Notes under the pieces: model-generated
The model's input: the letters and a program-made list of their open reading frames with translations, nothing else
What the model was told of the DNA's origin: nothing
Databases searched by the model: none
Assembly (NCBI RefSeq): GCF_902829295.1
Contig: NZ_CADEPL010000031.1
Location: 1-64,000, forward strand
Direction of reading: 5' to 3'
Length of the DNA: 64,000 nucleotides
Source: Vogesella oryzae
Lineage (GTDB): Bacteria; Pseudomonadota; Gammaproteobacteria; Burkholderiales; Chromobacteriaceae
Made by a program: the position numbers and the translations under genes
Part shown: positions 39,418 through 52,903 of the stretch, piece after piece
How the letters are laid out: each line of letters begins with the position of its first letter
Position numbering within the stretch: position 1 is the first letter of the stretch

Positions 39418-40503
39418 ATGACGGCCCCGAAACGTACCCCCCTGTTTGATGCGCACATTGCGGCCAGTGCAAAAATGGTCGATTTTGCCGGTTGGGAAAT
39501 GCCGATCCATTACGGCTCCCAGCTGAAAGAACATGAAATCGTGCGTAGCGACGCCGGCATGTTCGACGTATCCCACATGACCGTGGTCGACATCACCGGT
39601 AGCGATGCCAAAGGCTGGCTGCAAAAGCTGATCGCCAACGATGTGTCCAAACTGGGCTTCGAAGGCAAGGCGCTGTATTCCGGCATGCTCAACGAACAAG
39701 GCGGCGTGGTGGATGACCTGATCGTCTACCTCACCGCGACCGGTTATCGCATGGTGATCAACGCCGGCACCACCGAAAAAGACCTGGCATGGATGGACAA
39801 GCAGTCCGCCGGCTTCGATGTCAAGCTGCAGGTGCGCCGTGATCTGGCGATGCTGGCGGTACAAGGCCCGAACGCGATTGCCAAAGTCTGCACCGTCAAG
39901 CCGGAGCTGGCCGAAGCCATCCAGGCGCTGAAAGTATTCCAGGGCCTGCCGCAAGGCGAGTGGTTCTACGCCCGCACCGGTTACACCGGTGAAGATGGCC
40001 TGGAAATCATGATTCCCGCCACCGAAGCCATTAACTTCTTCAATCAATTGCAAGCCGCAGGCGTGGCACCGATCGGCCTGGGCGCACGCGATACCCTGCG
40101 TCTGGAAGCCGGCATGAACCTGTACGGCCACGACATGGACGAAACCGTGTCGCCGCTGGAAGCCGGCATGGGCTGGACCATTGCCTGGAATCCGGAAGAG
40201 CGCGACTTCATCGGCCGCAAGGCACTGGAAGCACAGAAAGCTGCCGGCGTCGCCATGAAGCAGGTTGGCCTGGTGCTGGAAGGCCGCGGCGTGCTGCGCG
40301 AAGGCCAGAAAGTGGTTGTCGATGGCCAGGAAGGCATCATCACCAGCGGCACCTTCTCGCCGACCCTGAAACATTCCATCGCCATTGCCCGCGTGCCGGC
40401 CAGCACCGGCGCTACCGCCCAGGTGGACCTGCGCGGCACGCTGACCGACGTGCGCGTGGTGAAAATGCCGTTCGTACGCAATGGCAAGAAAGTTTTTGAA
40501 TAA
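39418..40503 (+). CDS. gcvT: Glycine cleavage system aminomethyltransferase (T protein)
   Basis: 361 residues. Begins [35 protein letters not shown] and contains [20 protein letters not shown], the tetrahydrofolate-site segment [16 protein letters not shown], and the C-terminal barrel ending [14 protein letters not shown]. It releases ammonia and passes the methylene group to tetrahydrofolate. First gene of the riboswitch-controlled gcvT-gcvH-gcvP operon. Complete. Confidence 0.97.
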   Translation: MTAPKRTPLFDAHIAASAKMVDFAGWEMPIHYGSQLKEHEIVRSDAGMFDVSHMTVVDITGSDAKGWLQKLIANDVSKLGFEGKALYSGMLNEQGGVVDDLIVYLTATGYRMVINAGTTEKDLAWMDKQSAGFDVKLQVRRDLAMLAVQGPNAIAKVCTVKPELAEAIQALKVFQGLPQGEWFYARTGYTGEDGLEIMIPATEAINFFNQLQAAGVAPIGLGARDTLRLEAGMNLYGHDMDETVSPLEAGMGWTIAWNPEERDFIGRKALEAQKAAGVAMKQVGLVLEGRGVLREGQKVVVDGQEGIITSGTFSPTLKHSIAIARVPASTGATAQVDLRGTLTDVRVVKMPFVRNGKKVFE

Positions 40504-40584
40504 GCTGGTGTATAACGACGTGGCGAGAGCGTCACCCCGGTAATACCCAACCAAGATCCAAACTATCTGCATCAGGAGAATCAC

Positions 40585-40971
40585 ATGAGCAACATCCCCG
40601 CCGAACTGAAATACGTATCCAGCCATGAATGGCTGCGTCTGGAAGCTGACGGTACCGTTACCGTGGGCATCACCGAGCATGCACAAGAGCTGCTGGGCGA
40701 CATCGTGTTCGTGGAACTGCCGTCGGTAGGCAGCGCACTGGGTGATGGCGAACAGGCTGGCGTGGTGGAATCGGTAAAAGCCGCCTCCGACATCTACGCC
40801 CCGATCGCCGGTGAAGTGCTGGCCGTGAACGCCGAGCTGGAAGCCGCTCCGGATCTGGCCAACAGCGAGCCGTACGCTGCAGGCTGGTTCTTCAAGCTCA
40901 AGCCGGCCAATGCCGCCGATCTGGACAAGCTGCTCGACGCGGCTGCCTACGCAGCCGAAATCGGCGCCTGA
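40585..40971 (+). CDS. gcvH: Glycine cleavage system H protein
   Basis: 128 residues, usual length: [43 protein letters not shown], then [20 protein letters not shown] with the lipoyl Lys in ESVKAASD. It shuttles the aminomethyl group between P, T and L proteins. AGGAG lies 7 to 8 bases upstream. A strong terminator follows it, so gcvP may have partly separate transcription. Confidence 0.98.
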   Translation: MSNIPAELKYVSSHEWLRLEADGTVTVGITEHAQELLGDIVFVELPSVGSALGDGEQAGVVESVKAASDIYAPIAGEVLAVNAELEAAPDLANSEPYAAGWFFKLKPANAADLDKLLDAAAYAAEIGA

Positions 40972-40978
40972 TCGAATG

Positions 40979-41010
40979 GCCCTGCTGTCACACGACAGCG
41001 GGGCTTTTTT
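40979..41010 (+). terminator. Terminator after gcvH
   Basis: Stem GCCCTGCTGTC / GACAGCGGGGC with a 4-base loop, followed by TTTTTTG. It lies within the gcv operon, between gcvH and gcvP. Confidence 0.88.
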
Positions 41011-41017
41011 GTTTCTA

Positions 41018-41100
41018 GCCACGAAGACACACGGAAGGACAGGCCCCTGACCGCCACTGCGGCCAACCTTGCTGGCTGTGTTTCCGTGTGTTTTCGTGGC
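41018..41100. repeat. Long inverted repeat between gcvH and gcvP
   Basis: GCCACGAAGACACACGGAA (41018-41036) and TTCCGTGTGTTTTCGTGGC (41082-41100) pair over 19 bp with one G-T position, enclosing 45 bases with one 9-mer copy (41059). It resembles hairpin intergenic repeats seen in many proteobacteria; not part of the terminator just upstream. Confidence 0.7.
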
Positions 41101-41123
41101 CATTGAAAGACGGAATCGAAGAC

Positions 41124-43993
<2,870 letters not shown>

Positions 43994-44002
43994 GCTGCTG
44001 AC

Positions 44003-44022
44003 GTTGGCCGCATGCGGCCAAC
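44003..44022 (+). repeat. Inverted 9-mer pair after gcvP
   Basis: GTTGGCCGCATGCGGCCAAC, a perfect palindrome 9 bases past the gcvP stop and just before a conventional terminator. Confidence 0.85.
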
Positions 44023-44032
44023 CCGGCATGAC

Positions 44033-44058
44033 AAAGCCCCGCGCAAGCGGGGCTTTTT
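44033..44058. terminator. Terminator gcvP / DinB-like gene
   Basis: Stem AAAGCCCCGC / GCGGGGCTTT, loop GCAA, with T5 on plus and A-rich on the other side. Lies between convergent genes. Confidence 0.9.
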
Positions 44059-44142
44059 GTTATCGGCCGGCGATGGGCGGAAGCGTCAGCAACGTTGTAC
44101 GTCGCGGTAAACACCGCCGGCTATTGCCTTGGCTGGGGCGAA

Positions 44143-44640
44143 TCAGGCCGGCTGCTGCTGTTGCAGAAACACCGGCAGATCGGTTGTTGGCGGGAAAACA
44201 TCCAGACTGTACAGCATGCCCGCCGCATGGCCGCGGTGGTAGCTGGCGTGATTCACCACGTGCAGCAGGATGTCACGGCGGCGCATGCGGCCGGCACCGC
44301 CGCCGATAAATTCAAAACTGACCATTTCATCCCGTTCGGCTTCGTCCAGCGCGGCGGCGTAGTCGACATACCACTGGTTCAGCGCTCGCTGGCGATCGAC
44401 CAGTTCCACAATGTCCGGACAGTGTTCCGGATTGCGGCTCGTCAAGCCATGCGCGGTGCCGAGCAGGTGGCATTGCCAGACATAGTCGATGGCAAGGGCG
44501 TGGTTGAGGGTGCGGATCAGGCTGCCAAACACAATCGGCTGCGGGGCGAGCAAGTCTGCTTCCGGCAGTGTGGCGACGGCGGACAAGAACAGATCGTCGG
44601 CCCAGGCCTTGTAGCGGGTAAGCGTTTGCGTGTCTGTCAT
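44143..44640 (-). CDS. DinB-family putative metal-dependent protein
   Basis: 165 residues in the DinB/YfiT four-helix pattern: RYKAWADDLFLSAVATLPEADL at the N terminus, IRTLNHALAIDYVWQCHLLG with the first His, and ILLHVVNHASYHRGHAAGML with a His pair three residues apart, together the likely metal site. Members include thiol-dependent S-transferases such as bacillithiol or glutathione enzymes; function here is unknown. It is flanked by the gcvP terminator and a TrmB-like gene; no operon evident. Confidence 0.88.
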   Translation of the reverse strand: MTDTQTLTRYKAWADDLFLSAVATLPEADLLAPQPIVFGSLIRTLNHALAIDYVWQCHLLGTAHGLTSRNPEHCPDIVELVDRQRALNQWYVDYAAALDEAERDEMVSFEFIGGGAGRMRRRDILLHVVNHASYHRGHAAGMLYSLDVFPPTTDLPVFLQQQQPA

Positions 44641-44765
44641 GGCTAGCTCCTGCGGGTTTCCCGTGGTGATTAAACGGCAACGGCCGAATCAGGCAGATTA
44701 TACGACATTGTCGTAGCAATCCGTTTGGTGGCGTCAGCCATCAGCCAGTGGCGCATCCGCTGGTG

Positions 44766-45431
44766 TCAGCTGGCGGCGGGCAGGTCGACCACCACTCGCC
44801 ACAGTGCATGACCGGAGTGGTGGTATTTGCGCTCGAACGGGGTGAGGAAGTCGTGCGGCTGCCAGCGTTCGGCGTGGCAGGGTTGGCCGCATAGCTGGCT
44901 GACCGCCAGCGCGTGTTCTTCGGCATAGGTCTGCCAGTTGCTGCGCAGCTCCAGCCGTCCGCCCAGCGCCAGCGCCACCGGGAATACTGCGTGGCCGTGC
45001 CAGCGGCGCTGCAGGTGTTCAGGCTTGGGCCACGGGTTGGGGTACAGCATCCATTGCTGTGCCGGGCGGATGCCGTCGGCGGCCAGCAGGCGCCAGATGT
45101 CCACCATGTCGGCACGCAGCAGCAGCGCGTTATCCGGCAGCGGTGCCGGTTTGCCGCGCTGCAGCCGGTCCAGCGACTGGTCGATGCCGACCACGAAGTG
45201 ATCCGGCTGCTGCGCCGCCAGGTTCTGTGTGGAAGCGCCCACGCCGCAGCCGGTGTCCAGCACCAGCGGGCTACGGCCGTCCCAGGCTGCCAGCAGGGTG
45301 GCGTAGGCGGCGCGGTTGTAGTCGGCGAACGGTTTCTGGAACGGATGCTGGGCATGGCGCGCCACCACCTCGGCCAGGCGGCTGTGTGGGCCGGGTTGCG
45401 AACTGGTGACGGGGCGGGAGTTGGCGAACAT
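44766..45431 (-). CDS. TrmB-family SAM-dependent methyltransferase
   Basis: 221 residues. LVLDTGCGVGASTQNLAAQQPDHFVVGIDQS is the SAM-binding motif, and QWMLYPNPWPKPEHLQRRWHGH corresponds to the TrmB signature around the PW-K-H-RR motif. TrmB makes m7G46 in tRNA. The Asp usually before PW is Asn here and the C-terminal part is short, so it may be a paralogue rather than the main TrmB. ATG 45431 is preferred over an upstream in-frame codon. A 9-mer palindrome separates it from mutL. Confidence 0.75.
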   Translation of the reverse strand: MFANSRPVTSSQPGPHSRLAEVVARHAQHPFQKPFADYNRAAYATLLAAWDGRSPLVLDTGCGVGASTQNLAAQQPDHFVVGIDQSLDRLQRGKPAPLPDNALLLRADMVDIWRLLAADGIRPAQQWMLYPNPWPKPEHLQRRWHGHAVFPVALALGGRLELRSNWQTYAEEHALAVSQLCGQPCHAERWQPHDFLTPFERKYHHSGHALWRVVVDLPAAS

Positions 45432-45452
45432 GAGGAATCCGGAAGTGGAAAA

Positions 45453-45474
45453 GGTTGGCCGCATGCGGCCAACC
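45453..45474 (-). terminator. 9-mer palindrome acting as mutL terminator
   Basis: A 22-bp perfect palindrome 9 bases after the mutL stop, followed on the minus strand by TTTTCC. Two copies of the repeat thus form a plausible rho-independent terminator. Confidence 0.65.
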
Positions 45475-45482
45475 CGGGTGAA

Positions 45483-47378
45483 TCATTTACCGCGCATGAA
45501 CAGGTTATCGAGATCGCGCATGCTGAGCCGGCTCCAGGTCGGACGGCCGTGGTTGCATTGGCCTGAGCGCTCGGTGGCTTCCATGTCGCGCAGCAGCGCG
45601 TTCATTTCCGGCAGTGTCAGCTGGCGGTTGGCGCGCACTGCACCGTGGCAGGCCATGGTGGCCAGCAGCTCGTTGCGGCGCTCGGTCAGCACTTCGGTGA
45701 GGCCGAATTCGCGCACGTCTTTCAGCACTGCACGCGCCAGTTCTACCGGGCTGCTGTCCTGCAGCCACACCGGCACACCGCGCACGGCGATCTGGGTGGG
45801 CGACAGCGGCGCCAGCTCGATGCCGAGGCGCTGCATGGCGGCGCCGTGCTCGTGCACGGTGGCGACCTCGAACTTGTCGGCGGCGAACGATACCGGCAGC
45901 AGCAAGGGCTGCATCGGGATGGTGTCGGCCTCCAGCGCGGTTTTCAGCCGCTCATAGACGATGCGCTCGTGCGCGGCGTGCATGTCCACCACGATCAGCC
46001 CGTCCTCGCACTGGCTGAGGATGTAGACGCCGTGCAGCTGCGCCAGCGCGAAACCCAGCGGCGGAATGCCGTCGCTGGCGTCGGGCAGTCGTTGCGGCGC
46101 ACTGCCGGCCGGCGGCAGCACGTAGCTGGCAGGGGCGGGGATCGGGCTGCGCTCTTCGTCGCGCAGACCGGAGAACATCTTGTCGTAGACGCCGACCGCC
46201 TCGCGCGCCACGTGCAGCGGGATAGTCTGCTGTTCATAGCGGAACGGCGTCGGCGTGCGGCCAACGTTGGCCGCACTGCTGCTGCTACCGGGTGACGGCA
46301 AGCGCGTGTCCTGGCTCGCGCTGCTGGCGGCGGGACTGGCGGCTGCGCTGGCTTGCCCGTCGTCCAGTTGCACGGCGGGGCTGGCGCCGGCGGGGGGGCT
46401 GGCCAGCGCGCGGTGCACGCTGTGGAACAGGAACTGGTGTACTGCCTGGCTTTCGCGGAAGCGCACCTCGATCTTGGTCGGATGCACGTTGACATCGACG
46501 TTGGCCGGATCCAGCGTAAAGAACAGCGCGTAGGCAGGGTGGCGCTCATGGTGCAACACATCGCGATAGGCCTGGCGCAGCGCGTGCTGTGCGGTCTTGT
46601 CGCGCACGAAGCGGCCATTGACGTAGAAATACTGCGCGTCGCGGCTGGCCTTGGAGTAGGTGGGACTGGCGATGAAGCCGGTCAGTGTCAGGCCGGCGGC
46701 CACGGTTTCCACCGTTAGCGCGGCGTCGACGAAATCCTTGCCCAGCAGGGCCGACACCCGGTCGGCCAGGCTTTGTTGTGGCAGCCGCCACACTACCTTG
46801 CCGTTGTGGCGCAGGATGAACTCCACCTGCGGGTGCGCCAGCGCGATGCGCTCGAACGTGGCGGCGCAGTGGGCGTACTCGGTGTTTTCACTCTTCAGGA
46901 ATTTGCGCCGCGCCGGGGTGTTGAAGTACAGGTCTACCACTTCTACGCTGGTGCCGGTCGGGTGCGCCGCCGGCTCCACCGGGTGCAGCGTGCCGTCGAT
47001 GGCAATGATCTGGTGGGCGTGATCGGCATCCTGCGGCCGGCTGGTGAGGGTGAGGCGCGACACCGAGGCCACGCTGGCCAGGCCCTCGCCGCGAAAGCCT
47101 AGCGTGGCGACGCTTTCCAGGTCGTCCAGACTGCCGATCTTGCTGGTGGCGTGGCGGTCCAGTGCCAGCGGCAGCTCTTCTGCGGCAATGCCGCGGCCGT
47201 TGTCGGTGACGCGGATCAGCTTGATGCCGCCCTGCGCCAGATCGACGCTGATCTTGTCGGCGCCGGCATCCAGGCTGTTTTCCAGCATTTCCTTCAGCGC
47301 CGAGGCCGGGCGTTCCACCACCTCGCCGGCGGCGATCTGGTTGACCAAATGGTCCGGCAGCTTGCGGATGTGCTTCAT
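45483..47378 (-). CDS. mutL: DNA mismatch repair protein MutL
   Basis: 631 residues. The N-terminal GHKL ATPase has [37 protein letters not shown], and [11 protein letters not shown] Pro/Ser/Ala linker (about 335-430) follows, then the C-terminal dimerisation domain, which contains [12 protein letters not shown], the metal-binding nicking-endonuclease motif of MutL proteins from bacteria lacking MutH. ATG 47378 ([19 protein letters not shown]) is canonical and overlaps the dedA stop by 4 bases. An inverted 9-mer pair (46257-46274) lies in linker codons. Confidence 0.96.
   Translation of the reverse strand: MKHIRKLPDHLVNQIAAGEVVERPASALKEMLENSLDAGADKISVDLAQGGIKLIRVTDNGRGIAAEELPLALDRHATSKIGSLDDLESVATLGFRGEGLASVASVSRLTLTSRPQDADHAHQIIAIDGTLHPVEPAAHPTGTSVEVVDLYFNTPARRKFLKSENTEYAHCAATFERIALAHPQVEFILRHNGKVVWRLPQQSLADRVSALLGKDFVDAALTVETVAAGLTLTGFIASPTYSKASRDAQYFYVNGRFVRDKTAQHALRQAYRDVLHHERHPAYALFFTLDPANVDVNVHPTKIEVRFRESQAVHQFLFHSVHRALASPPAGASPAVQLDDGQASAAASPAASSASQDTRLPSPGSSSSAANVGRTPTPFRYEQQTIPLHVAREAVGVYDKMFSGLRDEERSPIPAPASYVLPPAGSAPQRLPDASDGIPPLGFALAQLHGVYILSQCEDGLIVVDMHAAHERIVYERLKTALEADTIPMQPLLLPVSFAADKFEVATVHEHGAAMQRLGIELAPLSPTQIAVRGVPVWLQDSSPVELARAVLKDVREFGLTEVLTERRNELLATMACHGAVRANRQLTLPEMNALLRDMEATERSGQCNHGRPTWSRLSMRDLDNLFMRGK
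46255..46276. repeat. Inverted 9-mer pair in the mutL linker
   Basis: A palindrome with core GCGGCCAACGTTGGCCGC, encoding AANVGR in the low-complexity linker of MutL, where sequence constraint is weak. Confidence 0.85.
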
Positions 47379-48028
47379 GCGCGATTGGCCTTGGCGGCAA
47401 ATTTGTTGCGCAGGATGGCGATGAAGGTCGGTGCCAGCGACACGGCGATGATGGCCAGCATCAGCAGCGACAGGTTGTTGCGCACCACCGGCAGATTGCC
47501 GAAGGCAAAGCCCAGCAGGCAGAAGCCGCCGACCCACAGCATGGTGCCGACCACGCTGGAAGCGAGGAAGCGCAGGTAGCGCATATGGCCCATGCCGGCG
47601 ATGAACGGGGCGAAGGTGCGCACGATGGGGGCGAAGCGCGCCAGGATGATGGTCTTGCCGCCGTGCCTGGCGTAGAAGGCTTCGGTGGTGGTCAGGTACT
47701 GACGGCGGAAGATGCGCGAGTCCGGATTGGCAAACAGGCGCTTGCCGACGGTACGGCCGATCAAATAATTGCAGCTGTCGCCGAGAATGGCGGCGCTGCC
47801 CAGTGTCAGCATCACCAGTGCCAGCGCCAGCTGGCCGCTGGCCGCCAGCGCACCGGCCATGAACAGCAGCGAGTCGCCGGGCAGGAACGGGGTGACCACC
47901 AGCCCGGTTTCGCAGAACACGATCAGGAACAGGATGGCGTAGACCAGCGTACCGTACTGGGCGATCAGTTCCGCCAGGTGCACGTCGATGTGCAGGATGA
48001 AGTCGATCAGGAAGCTAATGATGTCCAT
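47375..48028 (-). CDS. DedA-family membrane protein
   Basis: 217 residues. Several membrane helices and the DedA/SNARE-associated motifs: [42 protein letters not shown], and [34 protein letters not shown]. DedA proteins take part in lipid-carrier recycling and membrane homeostasis; the substrate here is unknown. ATG 48028 follows GGTACTCTC without a strong Shine-Dalgarno. Overlaps mutL by 4 bases, so the two are co-transcribed. Confidence 0.93.
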   Translation of the reverse strand: MDIISFLIDFILHIDVHLAELIAQYGTLVYAILFLIVFCETGLVVTPFLPGDSLLFMAGALAASGQLALALVMLTLGSAAILGDSCNYLIGRTVGKRLFANPDSRIFRRQYLTTTEAFYARHGGKTIILARFAPIVRTFAPFIAGMGHMRYLRFLASSVVGTMLWVGGFCLLGFAFGNLPVVRNNLSLLMLAIIAVSLAPTFIAILRNKFAAKANRA

Positions 48029-48090
48029 GAGAGAGTACCGGAGTGGCTGACAGGGCAGGGCTGCGAACAACCCGGCCGTGTCAGGCACCC

Positions 48091-48123
48091 AAAAAAGTTG
48101 GCCGCAGGGTATGCGGCCAACCT
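48091..48123 (-). terminator. secF terminator built from an inverted 9-mer pair
   Basis: AAGTTGGCCGCA and TGCGGCCAACCTT with a 5-base loop, followed on the minus strand by TTTTTT. It lies 23 bases past the secF stop: a clear rho-independent terminator made from two repeat copies. Confidence 0.85.
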
Positions 48124-48145
48124 TGGTGCCCGGAAAAGCACGTGG

Positions 48146-49081
48146 TCAGACCACGGCTTCTTCTTTCGGTTTCACGATCTTGATCATGTGCTCGCGCTTG
48201 GTGCCCAGCGCTAGTGCCAGCGGGCTGGCGACCAGTACCGAGGAGTAGATGCCGAACACGATGCCGATGGTCAGCGCCATGGCGAAGCCGTGCAGCGCCG
48301 GACCGCCGAAGATCAGCATCGACAGCACCATGGTCTCGGTAGAGCCGTGGGTGATGAAGGTACGGCTCATGGTGGCGGTAATGGCGTTGTCGATCACCTC
48401 GGCAGTGCCCTTGCCACGCATGGCCGGACGGCGGAAGTTTTCGCGGATACGGTCGAATACCACCACCGATTCGTTCACCGAGTAGCCCAGCACTGCCAGC
48501 ACGCCGGCCAGCACGGTGAGGCTGAACTCCCACTGGAAGAAGGCAAAGCAGCCGAGAATGATCACCACGTCGTGCATGTTGGCGATGATGGCGGATACCG
48601 CCAGACGCCATTCGAAACGCAGCGCCAGGTAGAGCACGATGCCGAGGCAAACCAGTGCGATGGCGGTCAGGCCGTGGGTGACCAGTTCTTCGCCGACGCT
48701 GGGGCCGACGAACTCCACCTTGCGCAGCTGCACGCCGGCATCACCGGCCTTGAGCAGGCCCATGACCTGTTCCGACAGCTTGCCGGAGTTGGTGCCCGGC
48801 TTGTTGGGCAGGCGGATCATCACGTCGCGGCTGGTGCCCAGGCTCTGTACCTGCACTTCGCCCAGCTTCAGGCCATCCACGCGGTGGCGGATGTCCGGCA
48901 GGTTGGCCGCTTGCTGGTACTGCACTTCCATCACCGTACCACCGGTGAATTCCACCGACAGGTTCAGCCCCTTGGTGAACAGGAACACCACGGCCAGGAT
49001 GAAGGTCACCAGCGAAATCAGCGTGGTCACCTTGCCGTAGCTCATGAACGGGATGTCCCGTTTGATGCGGAAAAACTCCAT
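48146..49081 (-). CDS. secF: Protein translocase subunit SecF
   Basis: 311 residues with six membrane helices: FFRIKRDIPFMSYGKVTTLISLVTFILAVVFLFTKGLNLSVEFTGGTVMEV (first helix and FTGG motif), a periplasmic domain, then VNESVVVFDRIRENFR and RTFITHGSTETMVLSMLIFGG. It works with SecD in proton-driven late steps of protein export. Thirteen bases behind secD; last gene of tgt-yajC-secD-secF. Confidence 0.97.
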   Translation of the reverse strand: MEFFRIKRDIPFMSYGKVTTLISLVTFILAVVFLFTKGLNLSVEFTGGTVMEVQYQQAANLPDIRHRVDGLKLGEVQVQSLGTSRDVMIRLPNKPGTNSGKLSEQVMGLLKAGDAGVQLRKVEFVGPSVGEELVTHGLTAIALVCLGIVLYLALRFEWRLAVSAIIANMHDVVIILGCFAFFQWEFSLTVLAGVLAVLGYSVNESVVVFDRIRENFRRPAMRGKGTAEVIDNAITATMSRTFITHGSTETMVLSMLIFGGPALHGFAMALTIGIVFGIYSSVLVASPLALALGTKREHMIKIVKPKEEAVV

Positions 49082-49093
49082 CTTGCAGGATCC

Positions 49094-50941
49094 TTATTTG
49101 GTTTCCGGTTTCCACACCTGGCCGATGGATACGCTAGCCAGGCGACGGCGACGGCCGTACCACAGGTTGACGACAGCGCGCGATACCAGCACCGCGGAGA
49201 ACATCGAGGTCAGGATGCCCAGGCAGTGCACCACGGCAAAGCCGCGCACCGGGCCGGAACCGAAGATCAGCAGCGCGAGACCGGCGATCAGCGTGGTGAC
49301 GTTGGAGTCCAGAATCGTCGCCCAGGCATGGCCGTAACCGGCATTGATCGCCGATTGCGGCGGTATGCCGTTACGCAGCTCTTCGCGGATACGCTCGTTG
49401 ATCAGTACGTTGGCGTCGATGGCCATGCCGAGGGTCAGCGCGATGGCGGCGATACCCGGCAAGGTCAGCGTGGCCTGCAGCATCGACAGGATGGCGACCA
49501 GCATGAACAGGTTGGCCGCCAGCGAAATCACCGAGATCACCCCGAACACGCCGTAGTACAGCATCATGAACACGGCGATGGCGGCGAAGCCCCACATGGT
49601 GGAGTGGAAGCCCTTCTCGATGTTTTCCTTACCCAGGCTCGGGCCGACGGTACGCTCCTCGATGATGTTCATCGGCGCGGCCAGCGAGCCGGCGCGCAGC
49701 AGCAGGGCAGTATCGTTGGCTTCCGCCGGGTTCATGCTGCCGGAAATCTGCACGCGGCCACCGCCGATTTCACTGCGGATTACCGGCGCGGTTACCACTT
49801 CGGCCTTGCCTTTTTCCACCAGGATCATCGCCATGCGCTTGCCGATGTTCTGTGCGGTGACATCGCGGAAGATGGCGGCACCGGCGGCATCCAGGTTGAT
49901 GTGTACCGCAGCACCGCCGTTTTCATCAAAGCCGGCCTGGGCGTCATTGATGTTGTCGCCGGTCAGCTCGACATCTTTCTTCACCAGGATCTTCTGCGGG
50001 CCTTGCGCGGTCAGCTCGTCCAGCAGGTCGTAGCCGGCGGGCGTGTTACCGGCTAGTGCTTCGGCCATCTTGGCGGAGTCGTCCTCCACCATGCGGACCT
50101 GCAGCGTAGCGGTACGGCCGAGGATGTCCTTGGCCTTGGCAGTGTCCTGCACGCCCGGCAGCTGTACCACGATGCGGCTCGGGCCGGCTTGCTGGATCAC
50201 CGGTTCGGCGACGCCCAGCTCGTTGACACGGTTATGCAGGGTGGTGATGTTCTGTTTCACCGCATCACCCTGAATGCGGGTGATTTCTTCCGGCTTCAGC
50301 GTCAGGGTCAGGCGGTTGCTGGCCTTGTCGGCATTGAACGACAGCGTCGGCAGGGTACGGGCCAGCTGGTCGGCGGCGGAGCTCAGGGTGGCCTCGTCAC
50401 GCAGCTGCACTTCCAGCGTGGTGTCGCCGCTGCGCTTGATGTTGCCGTAGCGGATCTTGGCGCTGCGTAGTTCGCGGCGGATATCGGCGGAATAGCGCTC
50501 CATGGTCTTGTCGACCGCGGCTTTCATGTCCACTTCCAGCAGGAAGTGCACACCACCGCGCAAGTCCAGACCCAGGAACATCGGGTTGGCGTGCAGGCGG
50601 GTCAGCCAGTCGGGGGACGCCGGCAGCAGGTTCAGCGCGATGATGTAGTTGTCGCCCAGCAGTTGCTGGATGGCATCGCGTGCCTTGATCTGGGTGTCCG
50701 GGTCCTTGAAGCGGACTTTCAGGCTGTTGCCGTCCAGGAAAATGCCCTGGGGTGCAATGCCCTGTTGTTTCAGGGTGTCTTCGATGCGGGCCATCAACGC
50801 CGCGTCCACCGGAATGGACTGTCGGCTGCTTGATCCCTGCACCGCCGGCGTTTCGCCGAAGAAATTGGGCAGGGTGTAGATCGCCGAAGTGATCAGCGCC
50901 AGCGCAATGAGTAGGTATTTCCAGATCGGGAAGCGGTTCAT
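49094..50941 (-). CDS. secD: Protein translocase subunit SecD
   Basis: 615 residues. An N-terminal membrane helix (PIWKYLLIALALITSAIYTLPNFFGE), a large periplasmic part with LGLDLRGGVHFLLEVDM (SecD P1 motif), and five C-terminal helices including ALTLGMAIDANVLINERIREEL, the conserved transmembrane-4 region. Forms the SecDF complex. It lies between yajC and secF, the usual order. Confidence 0.97.
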   Translation of the reverse strand: MNRFPIWKYLLIALALITSAIYTLPNFFGETPAVQGSSSRQSIPVDAALMARIEDTLKQQGIAPQGIFLDGNSLKVRFKDPDTQIKARDAIQQLLGDNYIIALNLLPASPDWLTRLHANPMFLGLDLRGGVHFLLEVDMKAAVDKTMERYSADIRRELRSAKIRYGNIKRSGDTTLEVQLRDEATLSSAADQLARTLPTLSFNADKASNRLTLTLKPEEITRIQGDAVKQNITTLHNRVNELGVAEPVIQQAGPSRIVVQLPGVQDTAKAKDILGRTATLQVRMVEDDSAKMAEALAGNTPAGYDLLDELTAQGPQKILVKKDVELTGDNINDAQAGFDENGGAAVHINLDAAGAAIFRDVTAQNIGKRMAMILVEKGKAEVVTAPVIRSEIGGGRVQISGSMNPAEANDTALLLRAGSLAAPMNIIEERTVGPSLGKENIEKGFHSTMWGFAAIAVFMMLYYGVFGVISVISLAANLFMLVAILSMLQATLTLPGIAAIALTLGMAIDANVLINERIREELRNGIPPQSAINAGYGHAWATILDSNVTTLIAGLALLIFGSGPVRGFAVVHCLGILTSMFSAVLVSRAVVNLWYGRRRRLASVSIGQVWKPETK

Positions 50942-50984
50942 GGAAGGCTAGGCAGGAAAAGGGCCGCGCAGGCGGCCCGGGGTT

Positions 50985-51272
50985 TTACAGGGACTTGATG
51001 GTGCCTTTTTCCAGCTTGGAGCCCACGGCGCCGCGCTGAACATTGATTTCTACACCACTGGCGATTTCGATGCTCAGGTACTGCTCGCCGGTTTTGGTCA
51101 CGCGGCCGATGATGCCGCCCTGGGTGACCACTTCATCGCCCTTGACGATTTCGGACAGCATCTTCTGGTGTTCCTTGGCGCGTTTCTGCTGCGGACGTAC
51201 CAGCAGGAACCAGAACAGCACGAAGATGACGATCATCGGCAGGAACTGCATGAATTCGGTGGCGTTAGCCAT
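50985..51272 (-). CDS. yajC: Preprotein translocase accessory protein YajC
   Basis: 95 residues: one membrane helix (MQFLPMIVIFVLFWFLLVRPQQKRAKEHQKML) and the conserved EIVKGDEVVTQGGIIGRVTKTGEQYLSIEIASGVEINVQRGAV. It associates with SecDF. ATG 51272 (MANATEFMQ) with GGGAGACC upstream is preferred over an upstream in-frame ATG. Spaced from tgt by a repeat-containing hairpin. Confidence 0.96.
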   Translation of the reverse strand: MANATEFMQFLPMIVIFVLFWFLLVRPQQKRAKEHQKMLSEIVKGDEVVTQGGIIGRVTKTGEQYLSIEIASGVEINVQRGAVGSKLEKGTIKSL

Positions 51273-51350
51273 GGGGGTCTCCCTTGAAGGTGTTGATCTT
51301 GTATATGGGACGGGCATTGTAGCCACGGCCTGCGGGTTTTCCAACCGTAC

Positions 51351-51389
51351 CAGGTTGGCCGCAACAGCGTGAGACTGCGGCCAAGCCTG
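51351..51389. repeat. Hairpin of one exact and one near 9-mer copy between tgt and yajC
   Basis: CAGGTTGGCCGCA and TGCGGCCAAGCCTG with a 12-base loop; one arm carries GCGGCCAAG, a one-base variant. It could attenuate tgt-to-yajC readthrough; no T run. Confidence 0.6.
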
Positions 51390-51405
51390 CGGGTTCAGTG
51401 TCGCG

Positions 51406-52722
<1,317 letters not shown>

Positions 52723-52830
52723 ACAGAATATCGCTGTGGAGAAGATCATGGTTTTCCGAACTACCACCACCCGTATCTCGAAATGAGTTCGAGCCTACGG
52801 GTGTTTGCGTAAAGCGGAACACTCCTCAGC

Positions 52831-52866
52831 AAAAAAGTGCGGCTCAAGGCCGCACTTTTTTTTTGC
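52831..52866 (+). terminator. Terminator between tRNA-Val and thrS
   Basis: Stem AAAAGTGCGGC / GCCGCACTTTT, loop TCAAG, then a run of nine T. It lies about 40 bases before thrS, so it either ends the tRNA transcript or acts as a thrS attenuator. Confidence 0.85.
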
Positions 52867-52903
52867 CGTTTTGAAAACTGTCCACCTTTGAGCTGGAGTT
52901 GCT

